From: Paracoccaceae bacterium
GTDB taxonomy: Bacteria; Pseudomonadota; Alphaproteobacteria; Rhodobacterales; Rhodobacteraceae
Length of the DNA stretch: 56,442 nt
Direction of reading: 5' to 3'
NCBI GenBank assembly: GCA_020846995.1
Contig: JADLCV010000029.1
Span: forward strand, 1-56,442
A model generated the notes under the pieces. It ran no database searches. It was not told the origin of the DNA and worked only from the letters and a program-made list of their open reading frames with translations. This document shows positions 40,398 through 48,316 of the stretch, piece by piece (the first letter of the stretch is position 1; each line of letters begins with the position of its first letter). The translations under genes were made by a program, and so were the position numbers.

Positions 40398-40808
40398 ATG
40401 CCGTCACGCCTTGCACTTCCCGCCGCTGCGCTGGCCCTGCTCGGGGCCTGCGAGGCGCCCCCGCCGACGGCCGAGATCGCCGGCCGGGGCCTTTACGCGG
40501 AGTATTGCGCTGCCTGCCACGGCCCCCGCGGGCGGGGCGACGGCCCGGCGGCGGCGGGGCTTGCCGTCCGGCCCGCCGATCTCTCGGCGCTCGCGGCCGC
40601 GAACGGCGGCCGCTTTCCGGTCCTTAAGGTGATGGCGCGCATCTACGGCTACGGCCAGGGCCGGCCGGGCGAGGATCCGATGCCCGAGTTCGGGCCCCTT
40701 CTCGAGGGCGAGACGATGCTTGCCGATCTCGGCGACGGGGTGGCGACGCCCACGCCGGTGAGGCTTGTCGCGCTCGTCAACTATCTCGGCTGGCTCCAGC
40801 CGGACTGA
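40398..40808 (+). CDS. Class I cytochrome c, probable lipoprotein
   Basis: The 136-residue protein has a signal with lipobox LLGAC (Cys near residue 18), then a class I cytochrome c domain: heme motif CAACH (about 37-41) and a likely methionine ligand in EDPMPEF near residue 95. The C-terminal helix has the VRLVALVNYLGWL pattern. It would be a membrane-tethered periplasmic electron carrier; its partners are unknown. A strong ribosome site (GAGGAGGA, 40381-40388) precedes the ATG. Its 3' end overlaps the convergent glycosyltransferase gene by 32 bases. Confidence 0.88.
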   Translation: MPSRLALPAAALALLGACEAPPPTAEIAGRGLYAEYCAACHGPRGRGDGPAAAGLAVRPADLSALAAANGGRFPVLKVMARIYGYGQGRPGEDPMPEFGPLLEGETMLADLGDGVATPTPVRLVALVNYLGWLQPD

Positions 40809-41961
40809 GATCGGCCGGCCGGCCGGCCGCGAGGGCCGCGAGAACCTCGCCCATGCGGCGACCGAAGCCGCCGCCGCCGAGATGGTCAAGAAGGCGCGCC
40901 CGCGCCGTCGCGGCGATCCGGGAAAGCTCGGCCGGGCGCTCGAGCCAGCGGGCGCAGGTCTCGGCGAGGTCGGCGAAATCCCCGCGCACCGGCAGGTAGG
41001 TCGCATGGGGGACGAAGAGGTCGGGCCGGGTCTCGACATGGCCCATGTCGGGCTTGACCAGCACCGCCCCGCACAGGATCGCCTCGAAGTCGCGCCAGCA
41101 GATCTCGCCGAAGCCGAAGGGGCTGACGCAGAGGCGGGCCTGCAGCATCTCCTCGTAGTAGCGCGACTGGCTCACCCGCTCGGTCGGAACGAGGACGCGC
41201 GTCGTTGCCGGCAGGCCGGCGAGCGCCGCCGCGACCCCGCGCCGGAAGCCCCAGGTCCAGGAGGCAGGATCGACCGTCGCCCGGCAGACGACGTCGACGG
41301 GCCGCGGGCCCGCGGGGGCGCCGGGCAGGCGGGCGAGAAGCTCGGCGATCTTTGCGTCCTCGGCGATGTTCGCCAGCACCGAGATCTTCTCGATCGCGGC
41401 CGCCGGCAGGCCGGGGCTCGCGGGGATGATGTCGTCCGCGAACGAGGCTCCGAAGTGGCGGGCGGCGTGGTCGGTCAGGTTGCTCTTGCCGATCGTCGGC
41501 CGGAGGTAGGCCGCGCGGTCGCGATGGGCGTGCTTCTTGAGGTAGAGATCGACGTGCGCGAGGACGTCGGGCCACTGCACGCCCAGGTCATCGTCGCCGT
41601 CGAAATAGACGAGCGGCCGGGTGCCGGCGGCGCGGCGGAAGGCCGCGGTGACGCGCAGTGCCTCGGCCGCGGGGGTGCGGAACGAGAGCTTGAGCCCGAC
41701 GGCGTCGAAGCGCGGCCGGCCAAGGGCGAGAAGGGCGCGGGCGAGCCCGAGGTCGGCCTGGAGCGTGACGAGGCCGAGGTCGGCCTCGAGCGCGCGGGCA
41801 TGGCGGTCGAAGGGATGGAACTGCTGCTCGCTCGTGTAGACGAGAAGGTCGGAGGCGAGGAGAAGGTTGACCCGCCCGCCGCGCCCGGCGAGGCGGCGGC
41901 CGACATGCGCGGGCAGGCGGCGTCCGCGGTGCCCCCACCGGCTCTGCCACGATGCCTGCAC
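40777..41961 (-). CDS. Glycosyltransferase-like protein (CgeB/GT1-type C-terminal)
   Basis: The 394-residue protein has a C-terminal region typical of glycosyltransferases of the CgeB/GT4-like type: 'SPFGFGEICWRDFEAILCG' followed by AVLVKPDMGHVE, with the acidic residue placed for nucleotide-sugar binding. The N-terminal half (FHPFDRHARALEA, then YFDGDDDLGVQWPD) is less clear. The start is GTG at 41961; an in-frame GTG about 30 residues on (VNLLLASDLL) is possible and would remove an Arg/Gly-rich leader. No other polysaccharide genes are near, so its target cannot be inferred. The end overlaps the convergent cytochrome gene. Confidence 0.7.
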   Translation of the reverse strand: MQASWQSRWGHRGRRLPAHVGRRLAGRGGRVNLLLASDLLVYTSEQQFHPFDRHARALEADLGLVTLQADLGLARALLALGRPRFDAVGLKLSFRTPAAEALRVTAAFRRAAGTRPLVYFDGDDDLGVQWPDVLAHVDLYLKKHAHRDRAAYLRPTIGKSNLTDHAARHFGASFADDIIPASPGLPAAAIEKISVLANIAEDAKIAELLARLPGAPAGPRPVDVVCRATVDPASWTWGFRRGVAAALAGLPATTRVLVPTERVSQSRYYEEMLQARLCVSPFGFGEICWRDFEAILCGAVLVKPDMGHVETRPDLFVPHATYLPVRGDFADLAETCARWLERPAELSRIAATARARLLDHLGGGGFGRRMGEVLAALAAGRPADLSPAGASRDS

Positions 41962-41994
41962 GCGACCCCGCCTCCGCCGTTTTCCCCGGGCCCG

Positions 41995-42023
41995 GATCTA
42001 GCCCGGATTGGCGGCCGGCGGAA
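41995..42023 (-). promoter_or_regulatory. Predicted promoter of the glycosyltransferase gene
   Basis: Minus-strand TTCCGC (42023-42018), 17 bases, TAGATC (42000-41995), 33 bases before the GTG at 41961. It belongs to the same TTCC/TAG form as several others in the window. Confidence 0.35.
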
Positions 42024-42066
42024 CCCGCCCCGGCGGTCCCCTGCACGGGGCCGGGGACGGGCGGCC

Positions 42067-42252
42067 CTAGAAGCGCGGCAGCCGCACCCGCCCGCCGGCC
42101 GGGGTCAGCCAGTCGGGCCAGCCGACCCAGGTCTCGATCGCCACCAGGACGAGGCATAGCCCGATCACCGCCAGGACAAGCCTGACCCGGGCGGGCGAGG
42201 GCGGATGGCGGGCCCAGCGCGCGGCACGCAGAAGCCAGGTGAGAAGGTTCAT
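42067..42252 (-). CDS. Small single-pass membrane protein downstream of hpt
   Basis: The 61-residue protein has one hydrophobic helix (about 25-42) preceded by the basic segment '[23 protein letters not shown]' and followed by 'GWPDWLT'. I recall near-identical small proteins directly after hpt in other Rhodobacteraceae, which supports it as real. Its ATG overlaps the hpt stop (ATGA). There is no assigned function. Confidence 0.7.
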   Translation of the reverse strand: MNLLTWLLRAARWARHPPSPARVRLVLAVIGLCLVLVAIETWVGWPDWLTPAGGRVRLPRF

Positions 42253-42788
42253 TCGGTGAAGCGGACCTTGCCGATGTAGGGCAGGTTGCGGTTGCGCTGG
42301 GCGAAGTCGATGCCGTAGCCGACCACGAACTCGTCGGGGATGACAAAGCCCGTCCAGGTGGCGCGGATGTCGACCTCGCGCCGCGACGGCTTGTCGAGGA
42401 GCGCGCAGACCTCGAGCCGCTTCGGCGAGCGCGCCGCAAGGAGCGTCCGCACATGCCAGAGGGTGAAGCCCGTGTCGACGATGTCCTCGACGACGAGGAC
42501 GTCGCGGCCCGCGATCTCGCCGCGCAGGTCCTTGAGGATCCTCACCTCGCGCGACGACCGCGTGGCGTTGCCGTAGGAGGAGGCCTCGAGGAAGTCGACC
42601 TCGACGGGCAGGTCGAGTTCGCGCACGAGGTCGGCGATGAAGACGAACGACCCCCGCAGGAGGCCGACGACGATCAGCTTGTCGGTGCCCGCGAAGGCGG
42701 CCGCGATCTCGCCCGCGAGCGCCTCGACGCGGGCGGCGATGGCCTTGGCCGAGATCATGGGCTCGATGACATAGGGTCGCTGCGGCAT
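42249..42788 (-). CDS. hpt: Hypoxanthine phosphoribosyltransferase
   Basis: Hpt salvages hypoxanthine (and guanine) with PRPP to form IMP or GMP. The 179-residue protein has the PRPP-binding motif [14 protein letters not shown] near residues 96-109 and the [17 protein letters not shown] segment for pyrophosphate binding, plus [10 protein letters not shown]. The ATG at 42788 was chosen because the longer reading to 42875 has no conserved sequence and would run into the divergent ratA promoter region. The protein is close to the average length for bacterial Hpt. Purine salvage complements purB in the same window, but the two are not linked. Confidence 0.95.
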   Translation of the reverse strand: MPQRPYVIEPMISAKAIAARVEALAGEIAAAFAGTDKLIVVGLLRGSFVFIADLVRELDLPVEVDFLEASSYGNATRSSREVRILKDLRGEIAGRDVLVVEDIVDTGFTLWHVRTLLAARSPKRLEVCALLDKPSRREVDIRATWTGFVIPDEFVVGYGIDFAQRNRNLPYIGKVRFTE

Positions 42789-42797
42789 GGCCTGCCC

Positions 42798-42827
42798 TTG
42801 ATTTCCCCCCCGCAGTCTACGTATTCC
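42798..42827 (+). promoter_or_regulatory. Possible ratA-like gene promoter
   Basis: TTGATT (42798-42803), 18 bases, TATTCC (42822-42827), 40 bases before the ATG at 42868. It overlaps the hpt promoter on the other strand, so the divergent pair may compete. Confidence 0.3.
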
Positions 42828-42841
42828 CCGCCTACTGTCAC
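42814..42841 (-). promoter_or_regulatory. Predicted hpt promoter
   Basis: Minus-strand GTGACA (42841-42836), 16 bases, TAGACT (42819-42814), 25 bases before the hpt start. Five of six -35 and four of six -10 consensus bases match. Confidence 0.5.
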
Positions 42842-42867
42842 GGGGCCCGGAGGGGGACGGGGCGAGG

Positions 42868-43347
42868 ATGCCCACCCACAGCGAGACGCGCCGCCTGCCG
42901 TGGTCGGCGGCCGAGATGTATGCGCTCGTCGCCGACGTCGGGCGCTATCCCGAGTTCCTGCCGTGGACGGCCGCAGCCCGCATCCGCTCGCGCGGGCCCG
43001 ACCCCGCCGGCGGCGGTGGCGAGGTCATGGAAGCCGACCTCGTCATCTCGTTCAAGGTCTTCCGCGAGCGCTTCGGAAGCCGCGTCACCCTCGCCCCCGA
43101 CCTCGGCCGCATCGACACCGAGTATCTCGACGGTCCCTTCCGCTACCTGAGGTCACACTGGATCTTCCGCGACCTTCCCGGGGGCGGGGCCGAGGTCGCC
43201 TTCTTCGTCGATTTCGAGTTCCGGACCGCGATCCTCCAGAAGATCATCGGGCTTGTCTTCCACGAGGCGATGCAGCGCGTCGTCCGCGCCTTCGAGCGCC
43301 GCGCCGAAGTCCTTTACGGCCCCCGTCCGGCCCTGTCCGCGGGCTGA
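42868..43347 (+). CDS. RatA/COQ10-type START-domain protein
   Basis: The 159-residue protein is of the SRPBCC (START-like) superfamily, close to RatA and mitochondrial COQ10. Recognisable parts are [17 protein letters not shown] near the N-terminus, [18 protein letters not shown] in the middle and the C-terminal helix region [20 protein letters not shown]10 proteins bind ubiquinone; the E. coli RatA was described as a ribosome-association toxin. In alphaproteobacteria the quinone-binding role is more likely. It diverges from hpt and converges with cinA. Confidence 0.88.
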   Translation: MPTHSETRRLPWSAAEMYALVADVGRYPEFLPWTAAARIRSRGPDPAGGGGEVMEADLVISFKVFRERFGSRVTLAPDLGRIDTEYLDGPFRYLRSHWIFRDLPGGGAEVAFFVDFEFRTAILQKIIGLVFHEAMQRVVRAFERRAEVLYGPRPALSAG

Positions 43348-43367
43348 GCGCGGGGGGGGAAGGGGCC

Positions 43368-43844
43368 TCAGCCCGGCAGGGAGGCGAGCATGAGCGCGAG
43401 TGCCCGGGCGACGCTGGCGGCGCGGACGGCGCTGCGGCCGATGGCGCCGAACTCGACCGTCTCGGTCGCGATCGGGGCCCCGGCGCGGGCGAGGGCGAAG
43501 CAAACCCGCCCCTCGGGCTTCCTCGCCGAGCCGCCGGGGCCGGCGACGCCGGTGATCGCGACCGCAAGCGTGGCCTCGGAGCGGACGAGCGCGCCGGCCG
43601 CCATCGCCGCCGCGACCGCCTCGGAGACCGCGCCATGGGCCGCGATCGCGGCCTTCGGCACCCCGAGCAGGGCCGTCTTGGCGGCGTTGGAGTAGGTGAC
43701 GAAGCCGCACTCGAAGACCTCCGAGGCGCCCTCGACGTCGGTAATCGCCGCGGCGACGAGCCCGCCCGTGCAGCTCTCGGCGGTGGCGAGCCGCGCCCCC
43801 GCCGCCCGCGCCCGGGCGACGAGCGCCGCCGCCCCGCCCGTCAC
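43368..43844 (-). CDS. cinA: CinA-family nicotinamide-nucleotide amidohydrolase (PncC)
   Basis: This 158-residue protein corresponds to the C-terminal CinA domain that deamidates nicotinamide mononucleotide to NaMN in NAD recycling. It has the family signature 'LATAESCTGGLVAAAITDV' with the nucleophilic serine near residue 25, VTYSNAAKTALLGV, and AITGVAGPGG. The N-terminal MoaB-like domain of long CinA is absent, as is normal for the short PncC form. The GTG start at 43844 overlaps the pgpA stop (GTGA), which decides it. It is the last gene of ispDF-pgpA-cinA. Confidence 0.92.
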   Translation of the reverse strand: MTGGAAALVARARAAGARLATAESCTGGLVAAAITDVEGASEVFECGFVTYSNAAKTALLGVPKAAIAAHGAVSEAVAAAMAAGALVRSEATLAVAITGVAGPGGSARKPEGRVCFALARAGAPIATETVEFGAIGRSAVRAASVARALALMLASLPG

Positions 43845-44341
43845 GGCATCCCCCCGTGCGCGAGGGCGCCGGCGAGGGCGACGACGACCGCCGCCGCGAG
43901 CCCGGCAAGGAGGTCGTCGCCCATCACCCCCGCCGCGTCCCGCCGCCGGTCGGCGCGGCCGATCGGCCCGGGCTTCCAGATGTCGAAGAGGCGGAAGGCG
44001 AGGAAGGCGAGAAGCCAGCCCGGCCAGGGAAAGACCCAGGGGCCCGCACCCGCGAGGCCGAGGCCCGCCGAGAGCGGCCAGAGGGCGAGCCACTGGCCGG
44101 CGAGCTCGTCGATGACGATCTCGGGCCGGTCGGGGTCGTCGGCGCCCGCCGTCAGCCGCGCGACCGCCCAGAGCCCGGCCGCCGCCGCCGCCGCCGTCGC
44201 GCCCGCGAGGAGGAGGAAGCCGCCGAGCCCGTGGAGCGCCCAGGCCGCGGGCAGGGCCGCGGCCGAGGCCCAGGTCCCGGGCGCGGGCCCGAGCCGGCCG
44301 ATCCCGCCCATGGTCGCGATCCCGCGCGCAAGGCCCGTCAC
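43841..44341 (-). CDS. pgpA: Phosphatidylglycerophosphatase A
   Basis: PgpA dephosphorylates phosphatidylglycerol phosphate to phosphatidylglycerol in the inner membrane. The 166-residue protein has 3-4 hydrophobic segments and the family motifs [14 protein letters not shown] near residues 73-86 and [18 protein letters not shown] near 115-132. The N-terminus [10 protein letters not shown] is also standard. Its start overlaps the ispDF stop (ATGA) and its end overlaps cinA, so the three genes form one coupled unit. Confidence 0.94.
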   Translation of the reverse strand: MTGLARGIATMGGIGRLGPAPGTWASAAALPAAWALHGLGGFLLLAGATAAAAAAGLWAVARLTAGADDPDRPEIVIDELAGQWLALWPLSAGLGLAGAGPWVFPWPGWLLAFLAFRLFDIWKPGPIGRADRRRDAAGVMGDDLLAGLAAAVVVALAGALAHGGMP

Positions 44342-45492
44342 GGCGCGACCAGCGTCGCCGCCGCCATCGCCGCGATGCCCTCCTCGCGCCCGGTGAAGCC
44401 CAGCCCCTCGGTCGTCGTCGCCTTGAGACCGACGCGGCCGACCTCGATCCCGAGCGCGGCCGCGATCGCCGCCCGCATCGCCGCCGCATGGGGGGCGATC
44501 CGCGGCCGCTCGCAGAGGAGCGTGACATCGACGTTGGCGATGCGGAAGCCGCGGGCGCGGGCAAGCCCCCCGGCATGGGCGAGAAAGCGCGAGGACGCCG
44601 CCCCCTTCCAGGCCGGATCGGTGGGCGGGAAGTGGTGGCCGATGTCGCCCTCGGCGAGCGCCCCGTAGATCGCGTCGGCGAGCGCATGAAGGCCCGCGTC
44701 GGCGTCCGAATGGCCCTCGAGCCCCTTCGCGAAGGGGATGGCGACGCCGCAGAGGGTGACACTGTCGCCGGGGCCGAAGCGGTGGACGTCGAAACCCGTG
44801 CCGGTGCGCACCTCCATCGCCCCCTCCCCCCGCGCGACGAGGATCGCCGCGGCGCGGGCGAGATCGCCCGGCCCGGTGATCTTGAGGTTGTCCTCCTCGC
44901 CCTCGACGATCGCAACGTCAAGTCCCGCCGCCCGCGCCACGGCGACGTCGTCGTCGGCCGGTCCGGCATGGGTGCGGTGGGCGGCGAGGATCGGGGCGAA
45001 GCGGAAGCCCTGCGGCGTCTGGGCCCGGAACAGCCCCTCGCGCGCGAGGGTGCCGGTGACGCGCCCCCCCGCCCCCTGCCAGAGCGCGTCGGTGACGGCG
45101 ACCGCGGGGGCGGCGGCGGGAGCATCCCGAAGGGCGGCGGCGACGCGGGCAATGAGCGCTGCCCCGACGAGCGGACGGGCGCCGTCGTGGACGAGGACCG
45201 CGTCGGGCGGCCGCGCGGCGGCGGCGAGCACCTCGAGCGCCGCCCGCACCGAGGCCGCCCGCGTCGCCCCCCCGGCGACGACAAGAGGCCCCGCGGGCAG
45301 GAGCGCGCGCGCCCGCTCGCGGTCCTCCGCGGCGATGACGACGACCGTCCGGGCGACCGCGGGATGGGACGCGAAGGCCGCCAGCGCATGGGCCAGGACC
45401 GGCCGGCCGGCGAGCGTCTGCCACTGCTTGGCGACGGGCCCGCCGGCCCGGAGGCCGCGCCCGGCCGCGACGATGACCGCGGCGATGTCCAT
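44338..45492 (-). CDS. ispDF: Bifunctional IspD/IspF of the MEP isoprenoid pathway
   Basis: This 384-residue fusion catalyses two steps of isoprenoid synthesis: CDP-ME formation (IspD, about 1-225) and MEcPP formation (IspF, about 228-384). IspD motif [19 protein letters not shown] is at the N-terminus; most relatives have a Pro before the KQ, here Ala. IspF shows [31 protein letters not shown] (metal site) and [11 protein letters not shown]. The start at 45492 fits IspD; the longer frame to 45636 adds low-complexity sequence. The fusion is common in alphaproteobacteria. It diverges from ntrB. Confidence 0.95.
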   Translation of the reverse strand: MDIAAVIVAAGRGLRAGGPVAKQWQTLAGRPVLAHALAAFASHPAVARTVVVIAAEDRERARALLPAGPLVVAGGATRAASVRAALEVLAAAARPPDAVLVHDGARPLVGAALIARVAAALRDAPAAAPAVAVTDALWQGAGGRVTGTLAREGLFRAQTPQGFRFAPILAAHRTHAGPADDDVAVARAAGLDVAIVEGEEDNLKITGPGDLARAAAILVARGEGAMEVRTGTGFDVHRFGPGDSVTLCGVAIPFAKGLEGHSDADAGLHALADAIYGALAEGDIGHHFPPTDPAWKGAASSRFLAHAGGLARARGFRIANVDVTLLCERPRIAPHAAAMRAAIAAALGIEVGRVGLKATTTEGLGFTGREEGIAAMAAATLVAP

Positions 45493-45527
45493 GGGCGCCC
45501 CCCGCCTCCCTCTCCCGACCGGCCGCC

Positions 45528-45555
45528 ATTGTCGCCCAAGACCGGGCGCGAGCAA
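45528..45555 (-). promoter_or_regulatory. Predicted ispDF-pgpA-cinA promoter
   Basis: Minus-strand TTGCTC (45555-45550), 16 bases, GACAAT (45533-45528), 35 bases before the ispDF start. Confidence 0.4.
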
Positions 45556-45618
45556 GGGCGGGCAGGGCGGGAAGGCGCCCCCGCGGGCCCCGCGGCCGGG
45601 GCCCGAGCGCGGGGGCGT

Positions 45619-45647
45619 TTGCATCGGCGGCCGCAACCGCCTAGGCT
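45619..45647 (+). promoter_or_regulatory. Predicted ntrB-ntrC promoter
   Basis: TTGCAT (45619-45624), 17 bases, TAGGCT (45642-45647), 27 bases before the ntrB ATG. The -10 is identical to that of the lipoprotein gene at 3122. Confidence 0.4.
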
Positions 45648-45674
45648 GGTGGCAGTTGCACGGATTCCGAGCAG

Positions 45675-46859
45675 ATGGCGGGGAAGGATCGCGCGGCGGG
45701 CGGGTGCCGGGGCGGCCCGGGGGCGGCCGGCGCTGCCGCGCCGGTCGCCGCCGGCGCCGGCGAGGCCGGCCGGGGGGTGTGGGCGGCGCTCCCCGTCCCC
45801 GCCCTCGTCATCGACGCGGAGGGGCGCATCGTCGCCGCCAACCCCGCCGCCGAGATCTTCCTCAACGCCTCGGCGCGGGCGCTTGCGGGCCGGCTCCTCT
45901 CCGACCGCCTCCCTGTCTCGACCCCGATCGACGAGGCGCTGGCGCGGGCCCGCGCCGGCCTCGCCGCAATCGCCATCCATGACGCGGTCGTCGTCACCCA
46001 CGAGCGCGCGCCGGTGCCCGCGACGCTCCATCTCGGACCCTTCGATGACCGTCCCGGCCACGTCCTCGTCGTCGTCTCGCCCTCCGAGCATGCCGGGCGC
46101 CTCGGTCGCGGCGGCGCCGGGCCGGCGGCGCGGCGGGCGATCGGCATGGCCGAGATGCTCGCCCACGAGATCCGCAACCCGCTCGCCGGCATCAGCGGCG
46201 CAGCCCAGCTGCTCGCCATGGGGCTCGCCGGGCCCGACCGCGAGCTGACCGGCCTCATCGTCGAGGAGACGCGGCGGATCGTCCTGCTTCTCGAAGAGGT
46301 CGAGGAGTTCGGCCGCCAGCGCCCGCCCCGCCCCGGCGCCGTCAACCTCCACGATCTGGCCGAGCGCGCCCGCCGCTCGGCGGCGGTGGGATTCGCCGCC
46401 CACATGACGATCGTCACCGACTACGACCCCTCGCTGCCCGCGGCCCGCGCCGATCCCGACCAGATCCTCCAGGTGCTCCTGAACCTCCTGCGCAACGCCG
46501 CCGAGGCGAGCCCGGGCGGGGGCACGATCCGGCTGCGCAGCTTCTACGAGCCCGGGCTGCGCCGGCGCCGCGGCGACGGCGTGGGCGAGGCCCTGCCGCT
46601 CGCCCTCGAGGTCATCGACGACGGCCCCGGCGTGCCGCCCGCGATCGCGGGCGAGGTCTTCGAGCCCTTCGTCTCGGGACGGGCCGACGGAACCGGCCTC
46701 GGGCTCGCGCTGGTGGCGCGGATCATCGCCGATCACGGCGGGCTGGTGACGCTCGACAGCGCCCCCGGGCGCACGGTCGTGCGGCTGTCGCTGCCGGTCG
46801 CGCGCGGCGCGGCGGCGGAGGGGACGGGGGAGGGGACGGGGAAAGGGGAGGGCGGCTGA
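45675..46859 (+). CDS. ntrB: Nitrogen regulation sensor histidine kinase NtrB
   Basis: NtrB phosphorylates or dephosphorylates NtrC in response to nitrogen status through PII. The 394-residue cytosolic protein has a low-complexity N-terminus (about 1-34), a PAS domain (about 36-150, with [17 protein letters not shown]), the H-box [18 protein letters not shown] with phospho-acceptor H164, and the ATPase domain with N-box NLLRNAAEA and [12 protein letters not shown]-like G-boxes. It overlaps ntrC by one base. A later in-frame GTG before WAALPVPAL could be the true start. In relatives dusB (nifR3) comes just before ntrB; it is missing here. Confidence 0.94.
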   Translation: MAGKDRAAGGCRGGPGAAGAAAPVAAGAGEAGRGVWAALPVPALVIDAEGRIVAANPAAEIFLNASARALAGRLLSDRLPVSTPIDEALARARAGLAAIAIHDAVVVTHERAPVPATLHLGPFDDRPGHVLVVVSPSEHAGRLGRGGAGPAARRAIGMAEMLAHEIRNPLAGISGAAQLLAMGLAGPDRELTGLIVEETRRIVLLLEEVEEFGRQRPPRPGAVNLHDLAERARRSAAVGFAAHMTIVTDYDPSLPAARADPDQILQVLLNLLRNAAEASPGGGTIRLRSFYEPGLRRRRGDGVGEALPLALEVIDDGPGVPPAIAGEVFEPFVSGRADGTGLGLALVARIIADHGGLVTLDSAPGRTVVRLSLPVARGAAAEGTGEGTGKGEGG

Positions 46860-48226
46860 TGGACGGCACGGTGCTGCTGGCCGACGACGATCGCACCATC
46901 CGCACGGTCCTGACCCAGGCCCTGACGCGCGCGGGCTGCCGCGTCCATGCCACGGCCTCGCTCGCGACGCTCATGCGCTGGGTCGAGGAGGGCCGCGGCG
47001 ACCTCGTCATCTCCGACGTCGTCATGCCCGACGGCGACGGGCTCGAGATGCTGCCGCGCATCGGGCGGGCCCGGCCGGGCCTGCCGGTGATCGTGATCTC
47101 GGCCCGCAACACCATCGTCACCGCCATCCAGGCGGTCGAGGCCCAGGCCTTCGACTACCTGCCCAAGCCCTTCGACCTCCCCGACCTCATGAAGCGCGCG
47201 GCCCGCGCCCTCGAGGGGCGCCGGCGCGCCCCCCCGGCGCCCGAGGGGCCGCCCCCGCCCGAGGGCGCGGACCTCCCCCTCGTCGGCCGCACCGCGGTCA
47301 TGCAGGACCTCTACCGCCTTGTGGCGCGGGTGATGAACACCGATCTCCCGGTCCTCATCACGGGCGAATCGGGCACCGGCAAGTCGCTCGTCGCGGCCGC
47401 CCTGCACGACTTCTCCGACCGGCGGGCGCGGCCCTTCGTGGTCGCCGGGCTGGCCGAACTCGAGGCTCCCGAGGGGCCGGCGGCGACGCTGGCGCGGGCC
47501 CGCGGCGGCACCCTCCTTCTCGACGAGATCACCGACTGCCCGCCCGAGGTCCAGGCGCGGCTGGTGCGGGCGCTCGACGCCCCGCCGGCCGAGGCGGCGC
47601 CGCGCATCCTGGCCACGAGCCAGAGCGACCTCGCCGCGGCAGCGCGCGCCGGCCGCTTCCGGGCCGACCTCTACTACCGGCTCGCCGGCGTCGCCATCGC
47701 CCTGCCGCCCCTGCGCGAGCGCATCGACGACATCCCCGCCCTGGCCGACCACTTCCTTGCCCGCGCCCAGCGCGAGGGCGGCCCGCCGCGACGGCTGTCA
47801 GCCGAGGCCCGCGCCCTCGTCCGCGCCCACGCCTGGCCCGGCAACGTCCGCGAGCTTGCCAACACCATCCGCCGCCTCGTGGCGACGAGCCCCGCCGAGG
47901 AGATCGGGCGGGCCGAGGTCCTGGCGCTGATCGGCGCACCCGCGGCGGCGGCGCCCCGGCCGGGTTCGGAGGGCGAGACCCTCACGGCCGCGATCCTGCG
48001 CCACCTGCGGCGCTACTTCGACCTCCACGGCGGCGCGCTGCCCGCGCCCGGCCTGTACCAGCGCATCCTGCGCGAGATGGAACTGCCCCTGATCGAGATC
48101 GCCCTCGATGCCACGGCCGGGAACCAGGCAAGATGTGCCGACCTCCTCGGCATCAACCGCAATACCTTGCACAAGAAGATCGCCGACCTCGATATCCGCG
48201 TGACACGGCGCCGCAAGATGATGTAG
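46859..48226 (+). CDS. ntrC: Nitrogen regulation response regulator NtrC lacking GAFTGA
   Basis: NtrC activates nitrogen-scavenging genes when phosphorylated. The 455-residue protein has the receiver domain with D53 ([13 protein letters not shown]), the AAA+ domain with Walker A GESGTGKS (169-176) and Walker [10 protein letters not shown], and a C-terminal Fis-type HTH ([20 protein letters not shown]). The sigma-54 contact loop GAFTGA, which should lie between these, is absent: the segment reads [18 protein letters not shown]. The same loss is known in Rhodobacter capsulatus NtrC, which activates the sigma-70 RNA polymerase. The Fis-type DNA-binding domain is intact. Confidence 0.95.
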   Translation: MDGTVLLADDDRTIRTVLTQALTRAGCRVHATASLATLMRWVEEGRGDLVISDVVMPDGDGLEMLPRIGRARPGLPVIVISARNTIVTAIQAVEAQAFDYLPKPFDLPDLMKRAARALEGRRRAPPAPEGPPPPEGADLPLVGRTAVMQDLYRLVARVMNTDLPVLITGESGTGKSLVAAALHDFSDRRARPFVVAGLAELEAPEGPAATLARARGGTLLLDEITDCPPEVQARLVRALDAPPAEAAPRILATSQSDLAAAARAGRFRADLYYRLAGVAIALPPLRERIDDIPALADHFLARAQREGGPPRRLSAEARALVRAHAWPGNVRELANTIRRLVATSPAEEIGRAEVLALIGAPAAAAPRPGSEGETLTAAILRHLRRYFDLHGGALPAPGLYQRILREMELPLIEIALDATAGNQARCADLLGINRNTLHKKIADLDIRVTRRRKMM

Positions 48227-48316
48227 ATTCGCCACAGCCCCGACGCCGGCGCGCAACAGCGGGCGGGGCGCGCGGGGGGCGATCCCGGCACCGGCAGGGC
48301 GCGGGCGGGCAGGCGG

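Noticed and set aside
45649-45662. TGGCAG/TTGCA in the ntrB leader as a sigma-54 site
   Set aside because: The GG and GC elements are far too close together for a -24/-12 promoter.
43368-46736. Very long minus-strand frame of 1122 residues
   Set aside because: It is a chance open frame in GC-rich DNA across ispDF, pgpA and ntrB; only its last 158 residues (cinA) are real.
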